DNA of 64,000 nt from Bacteroidota bacterium (GTDB lineage: Bacteria; Bacteroidota; Bacteroidia; AKYH767-A; 2013-40CM-41-45): positions 124,001 through 188,000 of the forward strand of contig JADKIH010000007.1 of NCBI GenBank assembly GCA_016721305.1, read 5' to 3'. Below the pieces are notes generated by a model, which had not been told where the DNA came from, made no database searches, and saw nothing but the letters and a program-made list of their open reading frames with translations. The position numbers and the translations under genes were made by a program. Positions 45,030-55,094 of this stretch are shown here, one piece after another. The stretch's first letter is position 1. The number at the start of each line of letters is the position of its first letter.

Positions 45030-47122
45030 ATGAAGAAGTATTTCATCCGCCTTTCAAATCAGCACGAGAATATCACCCGATACCTTTTGGTATTGCTTAC
45101 GGTGGTCCTTATCGTCGTGGCCCTCCCGAAGGAGACGCAGTTCAATTACACGTATCAGAAAGGCAAACCTGGGCTTACGAAAATCTCCTGGCTCCGTTTG
45201 ATTTTGCCATTGCAAAAACCGAATCGGAATTGAATGAGGAGAAAACTTCGGTGATGAAAAACGCTCATCCGTTTTATCGATTCGACGATAAAATGGTGGA
45301 TCAGAAAATTTACCTCTTCAAAAATGAACTGAACGATGTTTGGACAAAGCGCTTTAAGAATACATCGCAATCACTGAAAGAGCAGGAGCAACACGATAAA
45401 CTCAAGCATGCTCAGGAGACCATAGGCATTCAGGTTCTGAAAATGGTCTACGAACGGGGAATCATTCTCATCAACGATCAGTCGATGGAGAACAATCCGG
45501 ATGGCATCATCACCGTCGTTCGTGAAAACATAGCGGAAGAACAAAGTCTCAAAGATTACTATACAATTCAATCGGCTTTTGCCTTCATTCAATCGCAACT
45601 CGATAATATTTCATCGGCCGATGTGAATCTTCTTTCGCCATTACTGGAAAACTCGCTTGCTCATAATTTGCTATACGACGATCAGGCGACTAGGGTGTGG
45701 ACAAAGCTTTTGCTCGATAAGATTTCACTTTCACACGGACTTGTTCAAAAAGACGAGACCGTCATCCTCAAAGGAGAAATTGTCGATGATATCCGATTCC
45801 AAAAGTTAGAATCGCTCAAGCTGGAAATGAAAAACCAGGAATTCAGCAGTAGCTCTCGGTGGTTGATGTTCCTGGGACATTTCATTTTGGTCGGATTGGC
45901 GATCACCATGCTGATTGTTTTCCTGTATATGTTCCGCCGACATATATACGACGACAACGGCCGTATGCTCTTACTGATGTTGCTGATTCTTTTGGTAACA
46001 TACATGTTCTTATGGGCAAGGAAGATCAACATCTTCGATATGTATCTGGTTCCGGTATGTATTCTGCCGATTATCGTTAGGGCATTTTATGATACGAGAA
46101 CAGCTTTATTCACACATATCATCACACTGCTGATTATCGGATTCGACGCACCGAGTGGATTCGAGTTTATGTTCATTCAAACCATCGCCGGAATGGTATC
46201 GATTTTCAGTATCCTGAATATGAGCCGCCGTGTACAATTCTTCATTTCCGTGATGATGATCTTCGCCTCATATGCCATCTCGTTTATCGGCGTATCCATC
46301 ATTCATGAAGCCAATTTCAGAAGCATCGACTGGATGAATCTGAAATGGTTCCTGGGAAATTCAATCATCACGCTATTTGCATTCCCACTGATTTTCATTT
46401 TCGAAAAAGCATTCGGCTTCCTGAGCGATGTAAGCTTAATGGAACTTTCCGATTCCAACTCGCCATTGATGCGTGAATTGTCGACAAAAACTCCGGGTAC
46501 TTTCCAACATAGTTTGCAGGTAGCGAATCTCGCCGAAGCTGCCATTTTCCGAATAGGAGGGAATCGCCTGTTGATTCGTGCCGGCGCCATGTATCACGAT
46601 ATCGGGAAGATCGATATGCCGATGTACTTTATCGAAAATCAGAATACGCAGAGCAATCCTCACGACGATCTTTCATTTGAAGAGAGTGCAAAAATCATCA
46701 AGAGTCACGTCATCCGCGGAATAGAAAAAGCCCGAAAGCATAATATTCCGGAGCAGATCATCGACTTCATACGTACGCATCACGGTACAATTCGCCTGCA
46801 GTATTTTTATCAGTCATTCCTGAAGAATTTCCCGGAGCAGGTTCCCGATGAAGACCTATTCCGTTATCCCGGACCCTTACCATTTTCACGCGAAACCGCT
46901 GTTCTGATGATGGCCGATTCTGTAGAGGCTGCTTCCAGAAGTCTGAAAAATGCCGATGCCGAATCGATCTCCAATCTGGTCGATTACATCATCGACAATC
47001 AGATCGAGCAAAATCAGTTTGAGAATGCGCCAATTACCTTGAAGGATATCAGCGAAATCCGCAAATTATTTAAGAAAATGCTCATGAGTATCTACCATGT
47101 GCGGATAGAATACCCTCATTAA
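45030..47122 (+). CDS. pgpH: 7TM-HD family cyclic-di-AMP phosphodiesterase PgpH-like, one frameshift
   Basis: This membrane protein of about 697 residues has an N-terminal helix (YLLVLLTVVLIVVAL), an extracytoplasmic 7TMR-HDED domain (about 50-280), seven helices (about 285-465) and a cytoplasmic HD domain. The HD domain has TPGTFQHSLQVANLAEAA, GAMYHDIGKIDMP, IIKSHVIRG and IRTHHGT. PgpH proteins hydrolyse c-di-AMP to pApA. The first 46 or so residues are in one frame and the remainder in another. One base is missing at 45166-45168 (KGKP to WAYENLLAPFDFAIAK). No c-di-AMP synthase lies in the window. truA follows after 30 bases. Confidence 0.92.
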
Positions 47123-47126
47123 ATCG

Positions 47127-47134
47127 TATCTTTG
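47127..47134 (+). promoter_or_regulatory. Predicted -7 promoter element of truA
   Basis: TATCTTTG (perfect TAnnTTTG) lies 18 bases before the GTG at 47153. It lies after the pgpH stop, so truA and the ABC exporter may form their own unit. Confidence 0.4.
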
Positions 47135-47152
47135 CCCGACTTTTTGAGACCC

Positions 47153-47893
47153 GTGCGATACTTCCTCCGAATAGCCTTTAATGGCACTCCTTTCCATGGC
47201 TGGCAAATCCAGCAAAACGCAGATTCCGTTCAGGCACATATCAATTATGCCCTTGGAACACTTTTGCGCTCTGAAGTGGTGACTATCGGTTGCGGACGTA
47301 CGGATACAGGCGTGCATGCAAGTCGTTTCTATTTGCATTTTGAAACGGAGAAGGAGATCGAAAGTAGTCCTTTCCTGCATCAACTGAATTCTATTCTTCC
47401 GCCTGCCATTGCAGCTTATGCAATTTTCAAAGTAGGAGAAACCGATCACGCACGTTTCAGCGCGACACAGAGAACATACCATTACCATATTTATCAGCAG
47501 AAAAATCCATTCATCGGCGATCAGGCCTGGTTCTATCCGCATCCCTTGAATTTGGAAAAGATGAATTCGCTTGCTCCGCATTTGAAGGCACATACCGACT
47601 TTTCCTGTTTCAGCAAATCCAATACGCAGACATTTACAAACAATTGTAAAATCTTCGATGCAGAATGGACGAAGACCGAAACCGGACTTGTGTTCCGAAT
47701 CACTGCTGATCGTTTCTTACGAAATATGGTGAGAGCTATTGTCGGAACATGTATCGAAGCCGGCACAGGAAAATTATCGGAAAGCGATTTTCAAAAAATC
47801 CTTGAAAGCAAAAACAGAAGTGAAGCAGGAGCGTCGGTTCCGGCTCACGGATTATTTCTTACCGACATAAAATATCCTTTTAACACAATTTAG
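47153..47893 (+). CDS. truA: tRNA pseudouridine(38-40) synthase TruA
   Basis: TruA isomerises uridines 38-40 in the anticodon arm of many tRNAs. The GTG at 47153 gives MRYFLRIAFNGTPFHGWQ, the conserved N-terminus; an in-frame TTG at 47132 lies inside the promoter element and is rejected. The catalytic Asp is in GCGRTDTGVHA (Asp51). Further motifs are FSATQRTYHYHI, FSCFSKS and the C-terminal FLRNMVRAIVGT. 246 residues, complete. It ends 2 bases before the ABC exporter gene. Confidence 0.94.
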   Translation: MRYFLRIAFNGTPFHGWQIQQNADSVQAHINYALGTLLRSEVVTIGCGRTDTGVHASRFYLHFETEKEIESSPFLHQLNSILPPAIAAYAIFKVGETDHARFSATQRTYHYHIYQQKNPFIGDQAWFYPHPLNLEKMNSLAPHLKAHTDFSCFSKSNTQTFTNNCKIFDAEWTKTETGLVFRITADRFLRNMVRAIVGTCIEAGTGKLSESDFQKILESKNRSEAGASVPAHGLFLTDIKYPFNTI

Positions 47894-47895
47894 AA

Positions 47896-49702
47896 ATGGC
47901 GAAAGATTCCGTTAGCGGGCGTGCGTTTGATATGAGGATTCTTCGTCGGATCTATGCCTTTACGCGACCATACAGATCTCGATTCATTCTGAGCGTTGTA
48001 CTTACGCTCTTACTTGCTTTTATTTCGCCTGTTCGTCCAATATTAATTCAATATACGATCGATCATTATATCCTAAAGCTCGATGAACATGGCTTGATGA
48101 ATATGATGATTCTGATGGTCGTCTTGCTTTTAATTCAGACTGCGATTCAGTACTTACACACGTATATCACAAACTGGCTCGGGCAGATCGTCATCCGCGA
48201 TTTGCGTGTAAAGTTGTTCCGACACATTGCAAATTTACGCCTGAAATATTTCGATCATACACCGATCGGAACGCTAGTTACCCGAACCATCAGTGACTTG
48301 GAAACCATTGCCGATATTTTCAGCGAAGGTTTGATTGTGATCATTGGAGACTTACTACAGCTTTTCGTCATCATTGCCGTCATGTTTTTCAAGGACTGGC
48401 GATTAACACTCATCAGCTTGAGTACAATGCCAATCTTGCTGGTAGCGACACGAATTTTCCAATACGGAATCAACAAAACTTTCCGTGAAGTCAGAACTCA
48501 GGTTGCTGCCTTGAACACTTTTGTTCAGGAGCATATTACGGGAATGAATATCGTGCAGATCTTTAATCGTGAAGAAGAAGAAATGAAGCGCTTCAAATCG
48601 ATTAACAAAGAGCATATGAAAGCGAATATTCGCTCGGTATGGTATTATTCGATTTTCTTTCCTGTTGTCGAGTTGCTCTCAGCCACATCTATCGGACTAC
48701 TCGTTTGGTGGGGATCAGCAGGCGTCATCACGCATGATGTTTCATTGGGAAATGTCATTGCCTTCATCATGTTCATCAACATGCTCTTTCGTCCGATCCG
48801 GGAATTGGCCGATAAGTTCAATACGCTTCAGATGGGAATGGTAAGCAGCGAGCGGGTTTTCAAAGTGCTGGATACGCAGGAATTCATTGCCGATAAAGGA
48901 ACGATCCCAAGACAAATCACCGGCAATATTCGATTTGAGAATGTCTGGTTTGCCTATAATGAAAGTCCGAAAACTGAAAACGGCGAGCCGGAATGGGTTA
49001 TCCGCGATCTCAGCTTCGAAATTAAAGCAGGGGAGACGCTGGCATTGATCGGCGCTACCGGTGCAGGAAAATCGTCGGTGATCAATCTCGTCGGCCGTTT
49101 ATACGAATTCCAAAAAGGGAATATCTACATCGACGACATAAACATCCGAGATTACAAGCTCGACGATCTCCGTAAACAGATTGCCGTAGTTTTGCAGGAC
49201 GTCTTTCTTTTTTCAGATTCCGTCATAAATAACATTACACTGAAAGATCATGCATTTCAGGAAGCAGGTGATGGAAGCCGCCGAAGCGGTCGGTGCCGAC
49301 GAATTCATCAACAAGCTTCCCGGTAAGTACGATTTCAATGTGATGGAAAGAGGAGCGATGCTTTCTGTAGGACAGCGACAGTTGTTGTCATTTATCCGAG
49401 CCTATGTTTTCAAACCGTCGATTCTGGTTTTAGACGAAGCCACTTCCTCGATTGACAGTGAATCGGAAGAAGTTAATTCAGGAGGCAACCGCACGAAGCT
49501 GACATCGAACCGAACTCAATCGTCATTGCCCACCGACTGGCAACTATTCAGAACGCTAATAAAATCATTGTCATGTCGCACGGCAAAAAGGCCGAAGAAG
49601 GGAATCATCAGGAATTATTGACGACAAAACGGGCTTTACAAGCAGCTGTATGAGTTGCAGTTTAGCGGAGCGGCAGGTACTAAGGTTAGGGATAAATTTT
49701 AA
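47896..49702 (+). CDS. ABC exporter, fused membrane and ATPase domains, several frameshifts
   Basis: This half-size MsbA/McjD-type exporter has about 600 residues. Six membrane helices (20-300) carry the coupling-type LRVKLFRHIANLRLKYFDHTP. The ATPase domain has Walker A GATGAGKSS, Q-loop VLQDVFLF, signature LSVGQRQLL, Walker B ILVLDEATSSID, and H-loop VIAHRLAT. The frame is intact to about 49250 and then broken near 49250, 49471, 49488, 49510 and 49629. Switching frames gives a full-length end in GAAGTKVRDKF with TAA at 49700. The number of shifts in 450 bases is unusual even for this window. Lipid or drug export is the family role; the substrate is unknown. Confidence 0.88.
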
Positions 49703-49814
49703 GAACTTTAGTGCTTTCCAATTACGATCTACCAATAACCTATAACATCTTTAACCTTTATTTAACGCTTATATTTAATAAAAAGTAATTCATTTGACAT
49801 AACAAACCAACACA

Positions 49815-50593
49815 ATGAAAAACAAAGCCCTACTTAATTCTTGCCTTAATCTTCTCGGTTAACGGTAAAAGCACAATCAGTTGACGAAATTGTAACTCAC
49901 CACATCGATGCAATGGGTGGTGCTAAAAACTGACAAGTTTGAATTCGGTTATCATGCAAGGTTCAATAGAAGTGAGCCCCGGTATGAAAGCTCCTTTCTC
50001 TATGAAAATTAAAGATCAGAAAAAAGTACGTTTTGAACTTGAAATTCAGGGAATGAAAATGATCACTGCCTGCGATGGAGAAAGTGGTTGGAAAATCGTT
50101 CCATTTGCAGGCAAAACAGATCCTGAGCGTATGTCGGCGGAGGAAATTAAAGATTCAAAAGAACAGGCTGATGTTACAGGTGATCTTATTCAACTATAAA
50201 GAAAAAGGTTCAACTGTTGAGTTAGTCGACAAAGAAGATATGGAAGGAACAGAAGTTTACAAACTTAAAATCACCAAAAAATCAGGTGATGTGAGTTATG
50301 TATTTCTTGATGCATCTTCTTATATCATGCTTAAACAAACAAACGTTATCAAAATGGCCGACAAAGAAGTTCGTACAACAACGATAATGTCTAATTTCCA
50401 GGATGTCGAAGGCTATAAATTTCCTTTTACCATTGAAGTTCGTGGTGGTGATGGAGAAGAGCAAGGTCAGGCGATGGCTATTGAAAAAGTTTTGGTCAAT
50501 CCTGTTATTGCCGATTCTGAATATGCAATGCCTGAAGTTAAACCTGCTGCACCTGCAACGCAGGAGCACCTGAGAAAAAATAAGAAGAGCTAA
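49815..50593 (+). CDS. LolA-like outer-membrane-lipoprotein-sorting protein family, several frameshifts
   Basis: This is a periplasmic protein of about 255 residues. Pieces in order: LILALIFSVNGKAQ-like signal peptide, AQSVDEIVTHHIDAMGGAKN, SLNSVIMQGSIEVSPGMK, FELEIQGMKMITACDGESGW, then YNYKEKGSTVELVDKEDMEG, YKLKITKKSGDVSYVFLDA, and GYKFPFTIEVRGGDGEE. This is the pattern of the small LolA-fold proteins common in Bacteroidota. Shifts lie near 49830-49880, 49930 and 50190-50200, and the end is probably at 50582 (APEKK) rather than 50593. A strong terminator follows. The role as a carrier or sensor of lipid-like ligands is inferred from the fold. Confidence 0.75.
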
Positions 50594-50601
50594 GATTCCA
50601 G

Positions 50602-50647
50602 TCCCGAAAACATACTAATTTATCGAGTACGTTTTCGGGATTTTTTA
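50602..50647 (+). terminator. Intrinsic terminator after the LolA-like gene
   Basis: TCCCGAAAAC (50602-50611) pairs with GTTTTCGGGA (50631-50640), followed by a T tract. Confidence 0.8.
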
Positions 50648-50681
50648 TACCCAATCTTTTTTGAATGACAAAAAACAACAC

Positions 50682-53600
50682 ATGAAAAATAACACTACAC
50701 TCACTTTTCTCTTCATCTTGATTGCCGGAATAAGTTTCGGACAGTCGGGAGTAAAACTGACCAGCGGTATGCTGGGAACAATGGAGGCACGTCATATTGG
50801 TCCGGCGTTATGGGTGGACGTATTACCGCCATCGATGCCGTTAACAAAGATTCGCATTCTGTATGTCGGAACTGCCGGAGGTGGAATCTGAAATCTTCAA
50901 CAGGCGGTTCGCTATTCAAACCAATTTTCGATAAGTACACTCAATCTATCGGAGCAATTGCCATCGATCAGAAAAATCCGGATGTGATCTGGGCAGGAAC
51001 AGGTGAATCAAATATGCGAAACACGGTTTCAATCGGGACTGGCTTATATAAATCGACGGATGCCGGAAACAGCTGGTCAAAAGTCGGACTCGACAGCACA
51101 GAGCATATCAGTCGCGTTGCGATCGACCCAACAAACTCCAATACAGTCTACGGGCAGCACCAGGACCATTATGGGTGATTCTCCGAATCGTGGCTTATAC
51201 AAGACTACCGACGGCGGAAAGACGTGGGAGAAGGTGTTATACATCAATCCTACGCACAGGAGTGGCCGAAGTCTTAGTGGATCCGCAAACTCCATCGACA
51301 ATTTACGCCAGCACCTGGGAATTCCGTCGCAAGCCGTATGAGTTTGCATCGGGCGGAAAAGGATCAGCTGTTTACAAAAGTACGGATGGCGGAAAAACAT
51401 GGAACAAAATCATCAGTGGCCTGCCTACAGGAGATTTCGGGCGTGTCGCACTAGCATTAGCTCCAAGCGAACCAAAGAACCTATTTGCCATCGTTGAATC
51501 GAAGAAGACAAATCTTTATTTGTCGACCGACGGCGGACAAAACTGGCAGGAGCAAGGCTCGAATAACAACGTGGAAGGTCGTCCTTTTTATTTCAGCGTA
51601 ATTGCCGTTGACCCAACAAAATCCGAAACGTGTTTATCGCCCGGCTTGGTCGCTTTCTATCAGCGATGATGGTGGTCGTTCTTTTACCGATGCGTCATTC
51701 GAAGGTGGCTGGGTTCATAGCGATCATCATGCTCTTTGGATTAATCCGAATAACACCAAGCACATGTATCTCGGTACAGACGGCGGAGTTTACATGAGTC
51801 TCGATAAAGGAAACAACTGGTTATTCCTGAATAATATTCCTGTTTCAATGTTCTACCACGTTGTAACCGACAAAGCCAAACCATATAATGTATATGGAGG
51901 TTTGCAGGACAATGGTTCATGGTTAGCACCTTCACAAAGCATCGGCGGAATCGATAATGGTGACTGGAAGAATATCGGTGGTGGCGACGGATTCTGGGTT
52001 CAGGTAGATCAATCGAATCCTGATTATGTTTATTCGGAATCACAAGGCGGTTATGCCTCTTGTGTAAACATGAAAACGAACGAGTATTTTTCGATACAAC
52101 CACAAGCATTACCCGGTGAGCCGAAACTTCGCTTCAACTGGAACACGCCGTTGTATGCAAGTCCGACGAATAAGCACAAAATTTACATGGGTGCTCAGTA
52201 TTTATACATGTCGGAAAATCGTGGTATCACCTGGAAAAAATTGTCACCGGATCTGACAACGAATGATCCGTTAAAACAAAAGCAGGAAGAAAGCGGCGGA
52301 ATCACTACCGACAACTCATCGGCAGAAAATCACTGTACGATTTTCACCGTTGCAGAATCACCTTTCGACGAGAACACCATCTTTGTTGGAACAGATGACG
52401 GCAACATTCAACTCACGACGAATGGAGGAACGAATTGGACAAAAATCAATCCGGTGATTGCCGGAATGCCTACTCAAATTTGGGTTTCGAGTATTGAGCC
52501 TAGTAAGTACGATAAGAACACCGTTTACGCTACGCTCGACAATCACATGTACGGCGATATGAATACTTACGCCGTCGTTTCACATGACATGGGCAAATCG
52601 TGGTCGTTGATGAATACTGTCGAATTACATGCTGCTTATGCCCACCGAATCAAAGAAGATATTGTAAATAAGGATTTACTGTTTCTGGGTACTGAATTTG
52701 GCTTGTACATCTCAATCGATGGTGGCAAAAACTGGACTCAGTATAATTCCAAAATTCCTAATGTAGCGGTAAGAGACATCACCATTGAACCGACAACAAA
52801 TGACCTCATACTTGCAACACATGGTCGCGGTGTTTTGATTGTCGACGATATTTCGCCGCTACGTCAGCTCAGTCAGCAAATACTTGCAAGCGACGTTTTC
52901 ATTTTCAAAACACGTCCGACAGCGGTGACTAACGGTCACTGGGGAGGTGCTTTTCCTGATGCAGGCGGATTTGTTGGTCAGAATTCAACCGAAGAAGCCA
53001 ACATCATTTACTACCTGAAAGATCGCGTCATGACTGGTGATGTAAAAATTCAGATTCTAGACAAAGACGGCAAAGAAGTTGGAACCGCACAGGCTACGAA
53101 GCGCAAAGGAATCAACAATGTCAGCTGGAGTATGCGTCGCAAACCACCTAGAACAGCAAAAGGAGTTCGTTTGGATAATGCAGGTTTCTTCGGTCCATTA
53201 TGTCAACCCGGAACTTATACCATTCGGATTACCAAAGGCGATAAGACGTATGAGGAAACGATTGAGCTAATCAAAGATCCTGTATCAGCACATTCAACGG
53301 CCGATATTCAAATGCAAATTTCTACATCCGATTCGTTATACAAAATGTCGGAAGAACTTGCATTCTTCAGCTCACAGGTTTTCGGCTTGAAAGATCAGGC
53401 AAAAGCAATGGCTGATTCAACTAAAATGCTAGTCTTACGTAAGCACTTAAATGAATTCGTTGATAAGATGGAGTCTATTCGTAAAGAACTTATCGCAACG
53501 AAAGCAGGCTTAGGAATAACCGGCGAAGAACGCATCCGTGAAAAGTTGAGTGAGCTTTATGCGTATGTAGTTAGCTACGACGGCCGTCCGAGCGACTCTC

Positions 53601-53851
53601 AACTCGACAAAATGAAAGCCATCCGTCATGACTTAGAAATTCAAAAGGCAAAGGCAGAAAAGATCTGGGCTGCAGATTTAGTGAAATTGAATGCGACAAT
53701 CGCTAAAGCAGGCGAGAAGCCATTAACCAAAATCACAAAAGAAGAATTCGACAAACAAGACCCAAGTACCGGCGTGAATCCGAATAAGGGACTTCGTTTG
53801 CTATTCCCGCACCTGACACTCGAAGGGGCTGAATCGGTTGAAAGAGATTAG
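50682..53851 (+). CDS. Large BNR/VPS10-type beta-propeller exported protein, several frameshifts
   Basis: This protein has about 1055 residues and a signal peptide (MKNNTTLTFLFILIAGISFGQ). Sortilin/BNR Asp-box blades repeat: IGTGLYKSTDAGNSWSKVG, GLYKTTDGGKTWEKV, AVYKSTDGGKTWNKI, NLYLSTDGGQNWQEQ, GIYISIDGGKNWTQ-like (LYISIDGGKNW). A C-terminal Ig-like segment (DVKIQILDKDGKEVG) and a coiled-coil helical tail complete it. Such proteins are often annotated as glycosyl hydrolases, but I see no catalytic set. Shifts lie near 50810, 50860, 51165, 51255 and 51625; after that 749 residues are intact. It has no T9SS tail. The stop TAG lies in the first unit of a TTAGTAA repeat. Confidence 0.85.
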
Positions 53852-53899
53852 TAATTAGTAGTTAGAAATTAGAAATTAGTAATTAGTAAATTAGTAACA
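53848..53899. repeat. TTAGTAATTAGTAGTTAGAAATTAG repeat
   Basis: Imperfect tandem TTAGTAA/TTAGAAA units begin at the stop codon of the BNR protein gene. Every frame meets a stop on the plus strand. Confidence 0.65.
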
Positions 53900-53901
53900 G
53901 G

Positions 53902-53950
53902 AAACCCACAAAAAAAGCGAAGAGTACATCTTCGCTTTTTTTGTGGGTTT
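53902..53950. terminator. Strong bidirectional terminator between convergent genes
   Basis: A 22-bp perfect stem (53902-53923 and 53929-53950) with a 5-base GTACA loop contains A7/T7 tracts inside the arms. It lies between the BNR protein gene and the transglutaminase-like gene. Confidence 0.85.
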
Positions 53951-53982
53951 TGAATTCTGAATTTTGAATTCTAAATTCCCTA

Positions 53983-54853
53983 CTAAGCCGTCGCCTTCAT
54001 CAACTCCGTCAACTCCTCAACTTTATCCATAAAGCCAAGCTTGTGGTAGGAGTTAATCAAATTACGAATCAATCGTTGAATCATATCGCGGTTAGAGCAA
54101 GGTTCATAGAATAATTTCTCTTGCGGGATTTTCAACTGAAGAAGGAAGTTATCGATTTCTTTGCGGTTGAATACATCTCCTTTACTGAATGGGTTGATGT
54201 AGAAAAGAATCTTTGAATGGTCATCGATCGAAACCGGATCATTCAACTCGTCTTTATAACAAAGTACGAAGTGTTCAGGAAGGTTTACACCATAGACAGG
54301 AATGCCTGCTGAGCGTGCAATCTCAAGATAAAGTATAGAGAGCATCAACGGATTTCCTTTACGAGTCTCTAAAGCGATATTGATAAAGCTATTTTGAGGA
54401 GCATGGTAATTTTGAGTGTTACCGGAGAAGCCGTGAATATCGAAGAATATCTTATTAAGGACCTTTACCTGTTCAAGAGCAGTCAGATTATCATTCATTT
54501 CCAACCATGCATCTTTTCTCATCTTATCCAATTGCTTTTGGATTTGTTCTTCCTGCAATTCCGGATATTGATAACGGGAAAGGAGGATAGCACCTTTAAT
54601 GAGATCATGAGAACCCGAATGAGCCCAAACATGAAGTTCGTGGCGAAGATCATCGAACTGAATCTTATGAATCACAGCTTCGAGTCGTTCCTGCATAATT
54701 GCGTCCATGGCCGAACTCCATGCATTTTCCAAAATGGAATAACGTCCTTCCTAAATCGATCAGGCGACTTTCAATTTGCTGGTAAATTTCGCTGTCAGAA
54801 TCGTCGAGCAGGCGAATAAGTGCATTGACTTCGTTGCGGTTGATGTTTTTCAT
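53983..54853 (-). CDS. SirB1-like transglutaminase-fold/TPR protein, one frameshift
   Basis: About 290 residues. The N-terminal 42 residues (MKNINRNEVNALIRLLDDSD) are in one frame and the remainder (LENAWSSAMDAIMQERLE onward) in another. One base is missing near 54727-54735. The central transglutaminase-like part has NYHAPQNSFINIALETRKGNPLMLSILYLEIARSAGIPVYGVNLPEHF, where the Cys of true transglutaminases is replaced by Asn/Ser-rich sequence, as in SirB1. The C-terminal helical pair is TPR-like. Enzymatic activity is unlikely; the function is unknown. Confidence 0.82.
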
Positions 54854-55041
54854 ACAAGGTCTTTAACCTGCGAATCAGAGAAAAGATACCTGCATCGAAC
54901 CGTTATTTTCAACAGAATTTTGTTTGAAGATAATTAGGAAGGAAAATGAAACTTTCTAAAAAAACCCTTTTTTTGTTTAAAAAATGAGGTAAATTGTTGA
55001 AACGTTTTACGTGAATATGGCATAAGCCCGCTAAAAATCAA

Positions 55042-55049
55042 TACTTTTG
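55042..55049 (+). promoter_or_regulatory. Predicted -7 promoter element of the T9SS gene pair
   Basis: TACTTTTG (perfect TAnnTTTG) lies 45 bases before the ATG at 55095. Confidence 0.45.
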
Positions 55050-55094
55050 CAATTGATTCCCCATTACACATCAAATACCCAAAAATCTTATTAA

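Noticed and set aside
49250..49621. Separate small ABC ATPase gene
   Set aside because: It is the frameshifted continuation of the exporter at 47896. The signature and Walker B motifs are missing from the upstream part and appear here in the right order.
50281..50569. Cys-rich open frames on the minus strand in the 50-52 kb region
   Set aside because: They are antisense to clearly conserved coding sequence, with no promoter, signal or family pattern.
50682..53851. Sialidase or glycosidase activity for the BNR protein
   Set aside because: Asp-box blades alone do not show catalysis. The Arg triad and nucleophile of sialidases were not recognisable.
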